DNA of 43,697 bases from Alphaproteobacteria bacterium (GTDB lineage Bacteria; Pseudomonadota; Alphaproteobacteria; JABAAW01; JAHZMA01): NCBI GenBank assembly GCA_022599575.1, contig JAHZMA010000125.1, positions 1-43,697 of the forward strand, given 5' to 3'. Shown one piece after another: positions 8,436-17,290 of the stretch. The stretch's first letter is position 1; each line of letters starts with the position of its first letter. A program made the position numbers and the translations under genes. The notes under the pieces are model-generated. The model was not told where the DNA came from. It did not search any database and saw only the letters and a program-made list of their open reading frames with translations.

Positions 8436-8805
8436 AGTCACTATCTTTATTGCGGGGCGTTCCTATGTGCTTGATTGTGATAGCGGGCAGGAAGAACATT
8501 TACGAAAATTAGGACAGCACCTAGATAGCCGTGTGCGTGAGTTGCAGGCATCAAGCCGCATTCAAAATGATTTAGAATTATTGGTGATTACTGGGATTTT
8601 GTTAAGCGATGATTTATCCGATGTTAATCAAGAAAATATTGAGTTGCGTAAAGAAGTGGCGCGGTTAGAAACGCAATCACGGCGTGAAAATAGTGGCGCT
8701 GTGCCAGTTACCCATGCCGCACCTGATATTAGCCAGATTAGCGCAAGGTTAGATGCGATGGCAGGACGCATGGAAAGACTTGCAGAAACGGTGCAAGAGA
8801 GTTAG
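8428..8805 (+). CDS. zapA: cell division protein ZapA
   Basis: ZapA binds FtsZ and bundles its filaments at the division site. The start at ATG 8428 follows a GAGGA ribosome site, giving 125 residues beginning MAEVTIFIAGRSYVLDC, the usual beta-strand-rich head. The segment GQEEHLRKLGQHLDSRVREL is characteristic, and a coiled coil follows (ENIELRKEVARLETQ). The tail after about residue 85 is longer than in E. coli and contains a second helix. A 6S RNA and the folate cyclo-ligase gene follow, the classic zapA-ssrS-fthC arrangement. Confidence 0.92.
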   Translation: MAEVTIFIAGRSYVLDCDSGQEEHLRKLGQHLDSRVRELQASSRIQNDLELLVITGILLSDDLSDVNQENIELRKEVARLETQSRRENSGAVPVTHAAPDISQISARLDAMAGRMERLAETVQES

Positions 8806-8815
8806 AATAGAAAAA

Positions 8816-8970
8816 TGTGCTGGAAAGTGCGCTATGTTCTCAATTTCCCGGGGGCGATAATCTCTTAACAAGGGGACTGCCGCTGTTTTGATGGATTCTG
8901 TCTTAATATGTGGTTCCCACCTGGCTCATTGGCCATCGGAGAAATCATAAGACGGCGGCTTTCTGGCACA
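8816..8970 (+). ncRNA. ssrS: 6S RNA
   Basis: The RNA lies between zapA and the 5-formyltetrahydrofolate cyclo-ligase gene, the conserved location of 6S RNA in proteobacteria. Its ends pair: 8816-8827 (TGTGCTGGAAAG) with 8959-8970 (CTTTCTGGCACA) form a 12-bp closing stem with two G-U pairs. Inside, GGGGAC near 8872 can pair with GTTCCC near 8913, leaving the large central bubble typical of 6S. The length of about 155 nt is normal for alphaproteobacteria. 6S mimics open promoter DNA and sequesters sigma-70 RNA polymerase in stationary phase. The exact ends are estimates. Confidence 0.8.
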
Positions 8971-8997
8971 TAATAATAAATGATTAGGATAATTTAA

Positions 8998-9675
8998 GTG
9001 ATTCAAACACAGCTGAAAAATATTGCCCAAGAAAATATTGCCCAAGAAAATATTGTTAAGGCAAAACAGATATGTCGTAGGCTTGCGATGCAGCAACGTG
9101 CAAAAGCTGTCGCGCAAGATAATTTGCTATCGGCTGATATGCGTGCCGAAGCAAAAATTATCGCTATCATGCAAACTGAATTTTTAGATATAGCAGGTGA
9201 AAAAATATCAGCCGCAAGAATCGCTGGCTATGCCGCCATGCGTGATGAATTGCCATTATGGAATCTGTTGCAAGATTTACAGATGCGTGGCGCAATCACC
9301 TATTTGCCGATTGTGATAAAAAAAGCGACCGCACTGGTTTTTCAATCATGGCAAACGGGCGATGCTTTGGTTGAAGGGAATTATGGCGAAAAAATACCTA
9401 TATATGATGCCCCTAAACATGATAATATTGCGCCAGAAATCACTCCTGACATTATTCTCGCCCCCTTATTGGCGTTTAGCAGTGATGGCTATCGGTTAGG
9501 CTATGGTGGTGGCTATTATGATAGAACTATTGCTAAAATAAGGGTAACAGGCAAGCAAGTGAAATTTTTAGGCATTGCCTATAGCGCGCAAGAAGTGGCA
9601 GATTTGCCGATTGATGAATATGATGTACGGCTAGATGGCGTTATTACCGAACAAGGTTTACGTTACTTTGTCTGA
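8998..9675 (+). CDS. fthC: 5-formyltetrahydrofolate cyclo-ligase
   Basis: The enzyme converts 5-formyl-THF to 5,10-methenyl-THF using ATP. The start is GTG at 8998. The C-terminal half has the family signature GYRLGYGGGYYDRTI (about residues 168-182) preceded by APLLAFSSDG, and ends with the usual DVRLDGVITEQG. The N-terminus carries IAQENIAQEN, the product of a 15-bp tandem duplication, right before the substrate-binding helix. The gene follows 6S RNA, with which it is often co-transcribed in other proteobacteria. The next gene overlaps its 3' end slightly. Confidence 0.93.
   Translation: MIQTQLKNIAQENIAQENIVKAKQICRRLAMQQRAKAVAQDNLLSADMRAEAKIIAIMQTEFLDIAGEKISAARIAGYAAMRDELPLWNLLQDLQMRGAITYLPIVIKKATALVFQSWQTGDALVEGNYGEKIPIYDAPKHDNIAPEITPDIILAPLLAFSSDGYRLGYGGGYYDRTIAKIRVTGKQVKFLGIAYSAQEVADLPIDEYDVRLDGVITEQGLRYFV
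9019..9056. repeat. in-frame 15-bp tandem repeat in fthC
   Basis: AATATTGCCCAAGAA occurs at 9019-9033 and 9034-9048, with an eight-base partial third copy. It encodes repeated IAQEN and keeps the frame. Confidence 0.85.
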
Positions 9676-10504
9676 TTTGCGGCTATTATTTTTAGGCGAT
9701 ATTTTTGGCGCGCCCGGCAGACAGGCGGTCAGAGATTATCTGCCCATATTGAAAGATAGGCTACAGCCCGACCTTATCATCGCCAATATTGAAAATTCGG
9801 CACATGGTTTTGGCGTTACCAGCAAGATTTATCACGAATTAAAAGGTTACGGTGTTGAGGTGATGACTTCAGGCAATCATATGTGGGATAATGTTGATAT
9901 TCTCAACATTATGCACGATGCTGATTGTTTGGTGCGTCCGATTAATTTCCCAGCCCATCATCCGGGTGTTGGTTATCGCGATATTGAGGTAGCAGGGCAT
10001 GGCACAGTGCGGATTATCAATGCGTTAGGCAGTTTATTTATGCACCCAATCTCGTCTGCCATGCCATTATTGGAAGAGGTTATTCCGCAATCAAACCCAC
10101 GTGATGCCGAATTTGCTGCAATTTTTGTTGATTTTCATGCCGAAGCATCTTCTGAAAAAATGGCAACTGCCAACGCATTTGATGGCAGAATAAGTGCGCT
10201 GATTGGCACGCATACGCATGTGCCAACGGCTGATTACCGTATCTTACCAAACGGCACTGCCTATCAAACTGATTCAGGCATGTGCGGTGATTATAATTCT
10301 GTTATTGGCATGGAAACCGAATCGGCAGTGGCGCGATTGCAAGAAAAATTGCCAAAAGCAAAGTTGCAACCTGCAAAAGGTGATGGTATGATTGCAGGTG
10401 CTTTTATCACCATAGACCCTTATGGTTTGGCACAATCTATTGAACCAGTGCGCTATGGGCCTGGATTGGCAGAACATATTCCTAATATGAAAGAAATATC
10501 ATGA
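9668..10504 (+). CDS. ymdB: YmdB-type metallophosphoesterase (TIGR00282 family)
   Basis: YmdB-family proteins are dinuclear metal phosphodiesterases; the Bacillus member hydrolyses 2',3'-cAMP. Metal-binding motifs are clear: FLGDIFGAPGRQ, NIENSAHG, SGNHMWDN, FHAEASSEK and GTHTHVPTAD. The start is uncertain. Family proteins begin just before RLLFLGD, so TTG at 9668 or 9677 is likelier than the ATG at 9635, which lies inside fthC. The stop overlaps the cysK start by four bases (ATGA), coupling the two genes. The cellular role in alphaproteobacteria is not established. Confidence 0.88.
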   Translation: MSDLRLLFLGDIFGAPGRQAVRDYLPILKDRLQPDLIIANIENSAHGFGVTSKIYHELKGYGVEVMTSGNHMWDNVDILNIMHDADCLVRPINFPAHHPGVGYRDIEVAGHGTVRIINALGSLFMHPISSAMPLLEEVIPQSNPRDAEFAAIFVDFHAEASSEKMATANAFDGRISALIGTHTHVPTADYRILPNGTAYQTDSGMCGDYNSVIGMETESAVARLQEKLPKAKLQPAKGDGMIAGAFITIDPYGLAQSIEPVRYGPGLAEHIPNMKEIS

Positions 10505-11529
10505 AATATGCAAAAAATGTTTTCGAACTGGTTGGCAATACACCGCTGATTTATCTGAAAAAAGCATCGGAAATGACGGGTTGCACAATTTTAGGCAAGG
10601 CAGAATTTATGAATCCGAGCGGGTCTATCAAAGACCGTGCGGCAAAAGGCATGTTGCTTGATGCGATAAAACATAATAAAATCAGCAAGGGCGGTATTGT
10701 GGTAGAAGGCACGGCGGGCAATACGGGCATTGGGCTAACATTGTTAGGCAATCAGCTGGGGTTGAAAACCAAAATCGTGATGAATAACAACCAAACTGAC
10801 GAAAAAAAGAACGCTCTGCGGATGATGGGTGCGGAACTGTTTGAAGTAGAACCGAAGCCGTATAGTGACGAAGGCAATTATATCCGCTATGCAGGTGCAT
10901 TAAGCGAAAAAATTGCCGCCACCAACCCTGAGGGCGGCGTGTTTTGGGCGAATCAATTTGAAAATCTTGCCAATCGCAACGCGCATCGTGATGGCACAGC
11001 ACAAGAAATCTGGCACGATACTGATGGTAAAATTGATGGCTTTGTGTGTGCAGTCGGTTCGGGTGGCACATTGGCAGGCACAGCAGAAGGGTTGCGCGCC
11101 CATAATGCAAATATCCAAATTGCATTGGCAGAACCACCGGGCGCAAAACTTTATAGCTATTATACAACTGGCGAATTAGCAGGTGAGGGCAGCTCAATCA
11201 CCGAAGGCATTGGGCAAGTGCGGCTGGTTGGTACATTACAGGGATTATCGGTAGATATGGCGTATAGAATCGATGATACTGAATCACTGCCATGGGTGTT
11301 TCATATGTTGCAACATGAAGGATTATGTTTGGGCAGCTCCGCAGGGGTGAATATTGCGGGTGCGGTAGAAATGGCAAAACAGATGGGCAAGGGCAAAGTG
11401 ATTGTCACCTTACTATGCGATGAAGGCACGCGCTATAGAACAAAATTATTTAATCCAGAATTTCTGCGCTCAAAAAATCTACCTGTGCCACAATGGCTTG
11501 ATAATGTGCCAGAATGGCTTGATGTATAA
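10501..11529 (+). CDS. cysK: cysteine synthase A (O-acetylserine sulfhydrylase)
   Basis: This PLP enzyme makes cysteine from O-acetylserine and sulfide. The PLP lysine is Lys44 in NPSGSIKDRAAKG. Other conserved parts are VEGTAGNTGIGL (substrate loop), GSGGTLAGT (phosphate binding) and GSSAGVN. The 342 residues and the C-terminus FLRSKNLPVP fit the somewhat longer form common in alphaproteobacteria. It overlaps ymdB by four bases and is followed immediately by metC, so sulfur amino-acid genes are clustered. Cystathionine beta-synthase is a related alternative, but no CBS regulatory domain is present. Confidence 0.9.
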   Translation: MKYAKNVFELVGNTPLIYLKKASEMTGCTILGKAEFMNPSGSIKDRAAKGMLLDAIKHNKISKGGIVVEGTAGNTGIGLTLLGNQLGLKTKIVMNNNQTDEKKNALRMMGAELFEVEPKPYSDEGNYIRYAGALSEKIAATNPEGGVFWANQFENLANRNAHRDGTAQEIWHDTDGKIDGFVCAVGSGGTLAGTAEGLRAHNANIQIALAEPPGAKLYSYYTTGELAGEGSSITEGIGQVRLVGTLQGLSVDMAYRIDDTESLPWVFHMLQHEGLCLGSSAGVNIAGAVEMAKQMGKGKVIVTLLCDEGTRYRTKLFNPEFLRSKNLPVPQWLDNVPEWLDV

Positions 11530-11530
11530 A

Positions 11531-12709
11531 ATGGCGAGAAGATTAAATCCGCATACGCAAATTATGCATGATAAACAAAATTACGCTGATGGCACGGTTA
11601 ATCCACCCGTGCAACATGCCTCTACCTTGCGTGCGCCTGATTATCTTAGCTATATTGGCAAGAAGGAATGGGCGGGCAAACATTATGGCAGGCATGGTAT
11701 TCAAACGCATCGCGCATTAGAAGATGCTGTTGCCTGTTTAGAACAAGCTTATGGCGTGGTGCTGGCGGCATCGGGCTTGCAAGCAGTGGTGTTATCGCTT
11801 ATCAGCTTTTTGCAAGCAGGCGATAAAATTTTGATGAGTGATAATGTCTATCCGCCTGTGAAGCTATTTGCTGAAAAATTTTTGCCAAAACTGAATATCA
11901 GCACGGTGTATTTTAATCCGCTTGCTGATGAAACCATGTTAGCGGAACTTTATGATGCCAATGTGAAGCTGATTTATATGGAAAGCCCGGGCAGTGCCAC
12001 ATTTGAGTGCCATAATATTGAGGCAATCGTTGGTTTTGCCAAGCAACATAATATCATTAGCGTGATTGATAATAGTTGGGGTGCAGGTGTTTATTTGAAA
12101 CCATTAGAATTGGGAATCGATATATCGGTAATATCGGCAACAAAATATATTTGCGGGCATTCCGATATATTGCTCGGCACGGTCAGTGCCAAATCTCGCG
12201 CACATTATCAGCAAATAGCGGATACGGCGCGTTTTAACGGATTTTATGTGGCGCCTGATGAGGCCTATTTGGGTTTACGTGGGTTACGCACCATGCCGTT
12301 GCGTTTGGCACAACACCAAATACAAGCCGAAACATTGATGGCGTGGCTTAGGCAGCAACCCGAAGTAACATTTATCGCCAGCCCCACAGCACAAGATTGG
12401 TTTGGGCATGAACATTTTAAGCGCGATTTTTCTGGTGCATCGGGGTTATTTGGTTTTTATCTTAACGAAAATGATGATGTTATGTTGGCAGAATTTTTTG
12501 ATAATGTTACCTTATTTGCGTTAGGCGCAAGTTGGGGCGGTTATGAAAGCCTGATGACGCCTATGAATATCAAACGTTCGGCTTCCCCACATTTGCAACA
12601 ATTTTCAGGGCAATCTCTGGTGCGGGTTCATGCAGGGTTAGAACAGGTTGATGATTTAATCGCAAGTTTGAATGATGGTTTCACCGCTTTAAGAAATAGC
12701 AAAGCCTAA
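11531..12709 (+). CDS. metC: cystathionine beta-lyase
   Basis: A Cys/Met-metabolism PLP enzyme that splits cystathionine to homocysteine, pyruvate and ammonia. The PLP lysine lies in SATKYICGHSD. KHYGRHGIQTHRALEDAVACLE near the N-terminus and the GASWGGYESLMTP segment are typical of MetC rather than MetB or MetZ. I start at ATG 11531, two bases after the cysK stop; an ATG at 11522 would also fit. The length is 392 residues. The stop overlaps the hisI start by one base (TAATG). Confidence 0.9.
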   Translation: MARRLNPHTQIMHDKQNYADGTVNPPVQHASTLRAPDYLSYIGKKEWAGKHYGRHGIQTHRALEDAVACLEQAYGVVLAASGLQAVVLSLISFLQAGDKILMSDNVYPPVKLFAEKFLPKLNISTVYFNPLADETMLAELYDANVKLIYMESPGSATFECHNIEAIVGFAKQHNIISVIDNSWGAGVYLKPLELGIDISVISATKYICGHSDILLGTVSAKSRAHYQQIADTARFNGFYVAPDEAYLGLRGLRTMPLRLAQHQIQAETLMAWLRQQPEVTFIASPTAQDWFGHEHFKRDFSGASGLFGFYLNENDDVMLAEFFDNVTLFALGASWGGYESLMTPMNIKRSASPHLQQFSGQSLVRVHAGLEQVDDLIASLNDGFTALRNSKA

Positions 12710-13086
12710 TGATAGAACAGTTGAAATTTAATGCCGATGGTCTGATTTGCGCGATTGCGGTTGATGCCGATAATGGCGCGGTGCTGATGCAGGCTTGGAT
12801 GAATCTGGAAGCTATTAAGGTAAGCATAGCAGAAAATCATGTATGCTATTATTCGCGCAGTCGCAAAAAATTATGGCGCAAGGGCGAGCAATCTGGAAAT
12901 CGGCAAAAATTGCGCGAGATACGCGTTGATTGCGATAATGATTGTCTGCTATTGTTGGTAGAACAACAAGGGGCGGCATGCCATACTGGCACAAAAAGCT
13001 GTTTTTACCGCAAGCTTGATGGCGATAATTTAGTCACGATTGCTGAACCTATTCAAGATGCGGCACAATTATATAATAATATATAA
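12709..13086 (+). CDS. hisI: phosphoribosyl-AMP cyclohydrolase
   Basis: HisI opens the adenine ring of PR-AMP in histidine synthesis. The 125 residues contain the metal-binding segments DCDNDCLLLLVEQQG and ACHTGTKSCFYRK, and the active-site region YYSRSRKKLWRKGEQSGN. The PR-ATP pyrophosphatase domain found in bifunctional HisIE is absent, as is usual in alphaproteobacteria, where HisE is separate. It overlaps the end of metC by one base, although the two pathways differ. Confidence 0.95.
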   Translation: MIEQLKFNADGLICAIAVDADNGAVLMQAWMNLEAIKVSIAENHVCYYSRSRKKLWRKGEQSGNRQKLREIRVDCDNDCLLLLVEQQGAACHTGTKSCFYRKLDGDNLVTIAEPIQDAAQLYNNI

Positions 13087-13162
13087 TAAAATTGGTATAT
13101 GATAAAAATTGACTTATCACATAAAAGAACTTAATTTACGGGATTGATATAGTAGGATTGAT

Positions 13163-13876
13163 ATGGCTGAAGAAGCAACAATGAAAAAATCATGGCTTAA
13201 AAATATCTGGGAACAGTTGCGCTTTTTATTTTTTGCGATTCTGTTTGCGGTTTTGCTACGTTCATTATTATATGAACCCTTTCGGATTCCATCGGAATCT
13301 ATGCTACCTACCTTGCTGGCGGGCGATTATGTGTTTGTCTCAAAATTTAGCTATGGCTATAGCAGTCATTCATTTCCTTTTGGCATTGTACCGATTAAGG
13401 GCAGAATTTTTGGAACGGGACCAGAACGTGGCGATGTAGCGGTGTTCAAAAACCCGATAACGCCCAGTGTGATTTATATTAAGCGCATTATTGGGCTACC
13501 GGGCGATGAAATTCAGGTGATTAATGGGCGGTTATGGATTAATGGCGAGGAACTGAAACGCGAAAGAATAGAAGAATTTGAGGGTAGTTTGCAATATACC
13601 GAAACTTTGCCGAATGATTATCTGCATATGATATTAGAACAAGATGGTGATAATGGCTGGTCGGATAATACGCGTATTTTTAACGTGCCAGAAGGGCATT
13701 ATTTTGGCATGGGCGATAACCGCGATAATTCGCAAGATAGCCGTTTTCAATCGGTTGTGGGCTTTATTCCAGAAGAAAATTTCATTGGGCGCGCCGAAGT
13801 AACATGGCTTTCATTAGGTGATAATTTTTGGCCGTTTAGCATTAGATTTAATCGCTTTATGAAAAAAATTCGTTAA
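13163..13876 (+). CDS. lepB: signal peptidase I
   Basis: LepB removes signal peptides from exported proteins at the inner membrane. A single N-terminal membrane segment (residues about 20-35) is followed by box B, PSESMLPT, with catalytic Ser46. The general base is Lys107 in YIKRIIGLPGD, and box E GMGDNRDNSQDSR is intact. The start at 13163 has AGGA five bases upstream; ATG 13181 is an alternative. It abuts rnc with no gap and heads the conserved lepB-rnc-era run. The length of 237 is normal. Confidence 0.96.
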   Translation: MAEEATMKKSWLKNIWEQLRFLFFAILFAVLLRSLLYEPFRIPSESMLPTLLAGDYVFVSKFSYGYSSHSFPFGIVPIKGRIFGTGPERGDVAVFKNPITPSVIYIKRIIGLPGDEIQVINGRLWINGEELKRERIEEFEGSLQYTETLPNDYLHMILEQDGDNGWSDNTRIFNVPEGHYFGMGDNRDNSQDSRFQSVVGFIPEENFIGRAEVTWLSLGDNFWPFSIRFNRFMKKIR

Positions 13877-14614
13877 ATGGAAACAGAAGTGATTGAACCC
13901 GATAAGCAAAATAAGCGAAGCAAATTAGATATTGATGCGCTAGAAAAAATTATCGGCTATCAATTTACCGATAAAAACCTGTTGTTAGAAGCTTTTACGC
14001 ATCGTTCATTGGATAATCATAGAAGCTATGAAAGGCTTGAATTTTTAGGCGATAAAGTTTTAGGCTTTGTGATAGCAAATATGCTATTTCAGCAATTCCC
14101 TGATGCTGACGAGGGTGAATTATCAAAACGCCTTGCTGGGCTTGTCAATCAACGTTTTTTGAGTGAATTTGCCGACCATTGGCAGCTTAATCATTTTATC
14201 CAGATGGCACAAGAAGCCTATGGCACGCTGGATAATAATCCTGCGATTGTCTCAGATATTACAGAATCACTGATTGGTGCATTATTTTTAGATGGTGGCA
14301 TGGTTGCAGTGGAACAATTTATCATGGGGCATATGAACACCAATCTTAGCCAGTATCATATAGAACAAGATGCCAAATCACGCCTGCAAATATGGGCGCA
14401 AACACATGGCTACCCATTGCCTGATTATCAGTTAAGCGCACAATCGGGTCCACCGCATCAACCTTACTTTTATTTTACGGTATCGGTGGGCGAAAACCAA
14501 GCAAGCGGGCAGGGATATTCTAAAAGAATTGCGATGCAAGAAGCAGCTGAAAATTATTGGCAATCTTATATCGCAATAAATGATGAAAATGACGGTAAAA
14601 ATAATGACTTCTGA
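13877..14614 (+). CDS. rnc: ribonuclease III
   Basis: RNase III cleaves double-stranded RNA in rRNA processing and mRNA control. The signature ERLEFLGD is at residues 52-59, and the second acidic pair is in DITESLIGALFLDGG (Asp127, Glu130). The C-terminal dsRNA-binding domain spans about 160-232 and ends GQGYSKRIAMQEAAENYWQ. The start directly follows the lepB stop. The tail past residue 233 is short, acidic and polar, and its coding sequence overlaps the beginning of era. Confidence 0.96.
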   Translation: METEVIEPDKQNKRSKLDIDALEKIIGYQFTDKNLLLEAFTHRSLDNHRSYERLEFLGDKVLGFVIANMLFQQFPDADEGELSKRLAGLVNQRFLSEFADHWQLNHFIQMAQEAYGTLDNNPAIVSDITESLIGALFLDGGMVAVEQFIMGHMNTNLSQYHIEQDAKSRLQIWAQTHGYPLPDYQLSAQSGPPHQPYFYFTVSVGENQASGQGYSKRIAMQEAAENYWQSYIAINDENDGKNNDF

Positions 14615-15587
14615 AAAACTCCCTGAAAAACCTCCTGAAAAACCTATCGCCCGTGCAGGCTTTGTTGCTTTGGTAGGCGCACCCAATGCTGGTAAATCAA
14701 CCTTGTTAAATCAGCTAGCAGGTGAAAGGTTAAGCATTGTGCATCGTAAAGCGCAAACCACGCGTAGCCGTTTTCGTGCGATTATCAGACATAAGGATTG
14801 TCAATTTATTATGGTTGATACGCCCGGTATTTTTAAGCCACGCGATAGGTTTGATGAAGCGATGGTGGATAACGCGCTGGCGGCTGCCGCTGATGCCGAT
14901 ATGGTTTGGTTGGTGATTGATGCGGCGGCAAAAAACGCTACTGACATGACCACGCAAATAATGGAAAAATTACAAAAATTGCCAAAAACACAAAAAGCAA
15001 TTTTGCTTAACAAAGTAGATAGAATCGATAAAGAAAAATTACTGCCCTTAATTGAAAAAATCAAACAATATGCCGAAGAAGATACCAACAAAGATACCAA
15101 CAAAGATACCAACAAAGATACCAACAAAGATAATAGTAAAATTTTTATGATATCAGCCTTGCAAGGCGATGGCTGTAACGATTTATTAGATGATGCTTAT
15201 CATGCGATGCCACAAAGCGAGGCACTTTACCCCACTGATATTCTCACCGATAGTCCGCTTCGCATGATGGCGGCTGAAATCACCCGATTGCATATTTTTG
15301 AACGGATGCACCAAGAAATCCCCTATCAGATAGCGGTTGAAACTGCATCGTGGGAAACGCGTGAAGATGGTTCGGTTAAAATAGAACAAACTCTTTTTGT
15401 TGGGCGTGAAAGTTTTAAGAAGATGATTTTGGGCAAGCAGGGGCAAAAAATTAAAGAAATATCCATGGCGGCACGGGCTGAAATCGCAATATTGGCAGGC
15501 TGTAAAGTGCATTTGATGTTACGGGTGAAATATCAAGAAAATTGGCGTCAATTAAAAGAATTTCGCGTGATGCAGGGGCTTGAATAG
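14604..15587 (+). CDS. era: GTPase Era
   Basis: Era is a GTPase that binds the 3' end of 16S rRNA during 30S assembly. G1 is GAPNAGKST (residues 25-33), G3 is DTPGIF and G4 is NKVD. The C-terminal KH domain carries FVGRESFKKMILGKQGQKIKEI. I start at ATG 14604, overlapping rnc by 11 bases; ATG codons at 14580-14589 are alternatives. An unusual DTNK repeat is inserted after the G4 helix, just before the G5 loop. recO, which often follows era in related bacteria, is not here. Confidence 0.95.
   Translation: MTSEKLPEKPPEKPIARAGFVALVGAPNAGKSTLLNQLAGERLSIVHRKAQTTRSRFRAIIRHKDCQFIMVDTPGIFKPRDRFDEAMVDNALAAAADADMVWLVIDAAAKNATDMTTQIMEKLQKLPKTQKAILLNKVDRIDKEKLLPLIEKIKQYAEEDTNKDTNKDTNKDTNKDNSKIFMISALQGDGCNDLLDDAYHAMPQSEALYPTDILTDSPLRMMAAEITRLHIFERMHQEIPYQIAVETASWETREDGSVKIEQTLFVGRESFKKMILGKQGQKIKEISMAARAEIAILAGCKVHLMLRVKYQENWRQLKEFRVMQGLE
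15081..15128. repeat. in-frame 12-bp tandem repeat in era
   Basis: GATACCAACAAA is repeated four times without change, encoding four DTNK units followed by DN. The frame is preserved. It sits in a surface linker of the G domain, between the G4 and G5 motifs. Confidence 0.92.
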
Positions 15588-15619
15588 GTTATAATATCGG
15601 TAATGTGCAACAATAGAAA

Positions 15620-17290
15620 ATGGTGAGGAATATGGTATCAGCAGATTACATTATTATTGGTTCGGGCAGTGCAGGCAGTGTGCTGGCTTCGCGCTTAAGT
15701 GCCAGTGATAAACATAGCGTTACCGTGCTAGAATATGGTGGCACTGATTCAGGCGCATTGATTCAAATGCCCGCCGCATTGGGCTATCCGATGAATATGC
15801 CTCTGTATGATTGGGGCTATCAAGCAAAGGCTGAAAAAACCCTGAATGGACGCGCTTTGGTATGCCCGCGTGGCAAGGTGATTGGTGGGTCGTCATCAAT
15901 CAATGGCATGATTTATGTGCGTGGCAATGCGCTTGATTATGATTATTGGCAAGAATCAGGCGCAAAAGGCTGGGGCTATCAGAATGTGTTGCCCTATTTG
16001 AAGCGTATGGAAACATCGCATGGCGGTGAAACTGGTTTTCGCGGCACAGATGGCGAATTGCAAGTAACGCGTGGAGGGCGCAAGAATCCTCTGCATCATG
16101 CGTTTGTGGAAGCGGCAGAGCAAGCGGGTTATCATGCCACCAGTGACTATAATGGCTATCGTCAAGAAGGCTTTGGCGCGGCCGATATGACAGTATGGCG
16201 GGGCAGTCGCATGTCGGCGGCGCGGGCTTTTTTATTTCCTGCCTTGAAAAAACATAAAAAATTACAGTTGATTCGCCGTGCTTTTGTGACCAAAATCAAC
16301 TTTGATGGCAAAAAAGCAGTGTCGGTTAGCTATCAAAAAAATAATAAAACCCATACCATTACCGCAAATAAAGAAATTATTTTAGCGGCAGGTGCGATTA
16401 ATAGCCCGAAAATTTTGCAACATTCGGGTATTGGCAATGCCAGCCATTTGCAACAATGTGGTATTGATATGGTGCATGAATTACGCGGTGTAGGCGAAAA
16501 TTTACAAGACCATTTGGAAGTCTATTTTCAACTTAATTGCCTACAGCCAATTACCTTATATCGCTATCTCAACCCATTGGCAAAAGCTATGATTGGCGCG
16601 CAATGGTTGTTTTTTAAGTCTGGGATTGGGGCATCAAACCAATTTGAAACTTTGGGATTCATTCGCTCAAATGCGGGCGTTGCATATCCCGATATTCAGT
16701 TTCATTTTTTGCCAGTTGCTATTAGCTATGATGGTAAATCAGCCGCCAAACAGCATGGTTTTCAATTACATGTTGGGCCGATGCGGTCAAAATCGCGTGG
16801 ATTTGTGCGGATAACCAGCAATGATGAACGGCAAGCGCCCGAAATTTGCTTTAATTATATGAGCCATGCTGATGATTGGGTTGAGTTTAGGGCGGCATTA
16901 AGGTTGAGCCGTGAAATTTTATCACAGCAGGCAATGCAACCCTATAAGGGCAGCGAGATTCAGCCGGGCGATGATGTTACATCAGATGAGGGGCTTGACG
17001 AATTTATTCGCAACCATGCCGAATCTGCCTATCACCCTTGCGGCACTGCCAAAATGGGTAATGAAAATGACAAGATGGCGGTGGTTGATAATGAATGCCG
17101 TGTGATTGGCATACAGAATTTACGGGTGGCTGATAGTTCTATCTTTCCGCGAATTACAAATGGCAATTTAAACGCGCCGTCGATTATGGTTGGCGATAAG
17201 GCATCTGACCATATTTTAGGCAATGTGCCTTTGCCTGCTGAAAATCTTACCCCTTTCATTCATCCGAATTGGCAAAAAAGCCAAAGATGA
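15620..17290 (+). CDS. betA: GMC oxidoreductase, probably choline dehydrogenase
   Basis: An FAD enzyme of the glucose-methanol-choline family. The N-terminus has the dinucleotide motif [15 protein letters not shown], the GMC signature [21 protein letters not shown] and the active-site histidine in [12 protein letters not shown]. The arrangement [10 protein letters not shown]...YDWGYQ and [10 protein letters not shown] is close to BetA, which oxidises choline towards glycine betaine. No betB or betI is adjacent, so another alcohol substrate is possible. ATG 15632 is an alternative start that fits the family N-terminus. The 3' end overlaps the methyltransferase gene. Confidence 0.85.
   Translation: MVRNMVSADYIIIGSGSAGSVLASRLSASDKHSVTVLEYGGTDSGALIQMPAALGYPMNMPLYDWGYQAKAEKTLNGRALVCPRGKVIGGSSSINGMIYVRGNALDYDYWQESGAKGWGYQNVLPYLKRMETSHGGETGFRGTDGELQVTRGGRKNPLHHAFVEAAEQAGYHATSDYNGYRQEGFGAADMTVWRGSRMSAARAFLFPALKKHKKLQLIRRAFVTKINFDGKKAVSVSYQKNNKTHTITANKEIILAAGAINSPKILQHSGIGNASHLQQCGIDMVHELRGVGENLQDHLEVYFQLNCLQPITLYRYLNPLAKAMIGAQWLFFKSGIGASNQFETLGFIRSNAGVAYPDIQFHFLPVAISYDGKSAAKQHGFQLHVGPMRSKSRGFVRITSNDERQAPEICFNYMSHADDWVEFRAALRLSREILSQQAMQPYKGSEIQPGDDVTSDEGLDEFIRNHAESAYHPCGTAKMGNENDKMAVVDNECRVIGIQNLRVADSSIFPRITNGNLNAPSIMVGDKASDHILGNVPLPAENLTPFIHPNWQKSQR

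Noticed and set aside
9635-9667. ATG start of the ymdB-like gene inside fthC
   Set aside because: The extra residues are not family-like; homologues begin just before RLLFLGD, and a TTG at 9668 or 9677 fits better.
14801-15127. 108-residue minus-strand frame with repeated LLVS units
   Set aside because: It is the shadow of the DTNK repeat in era, with no independent start signal.
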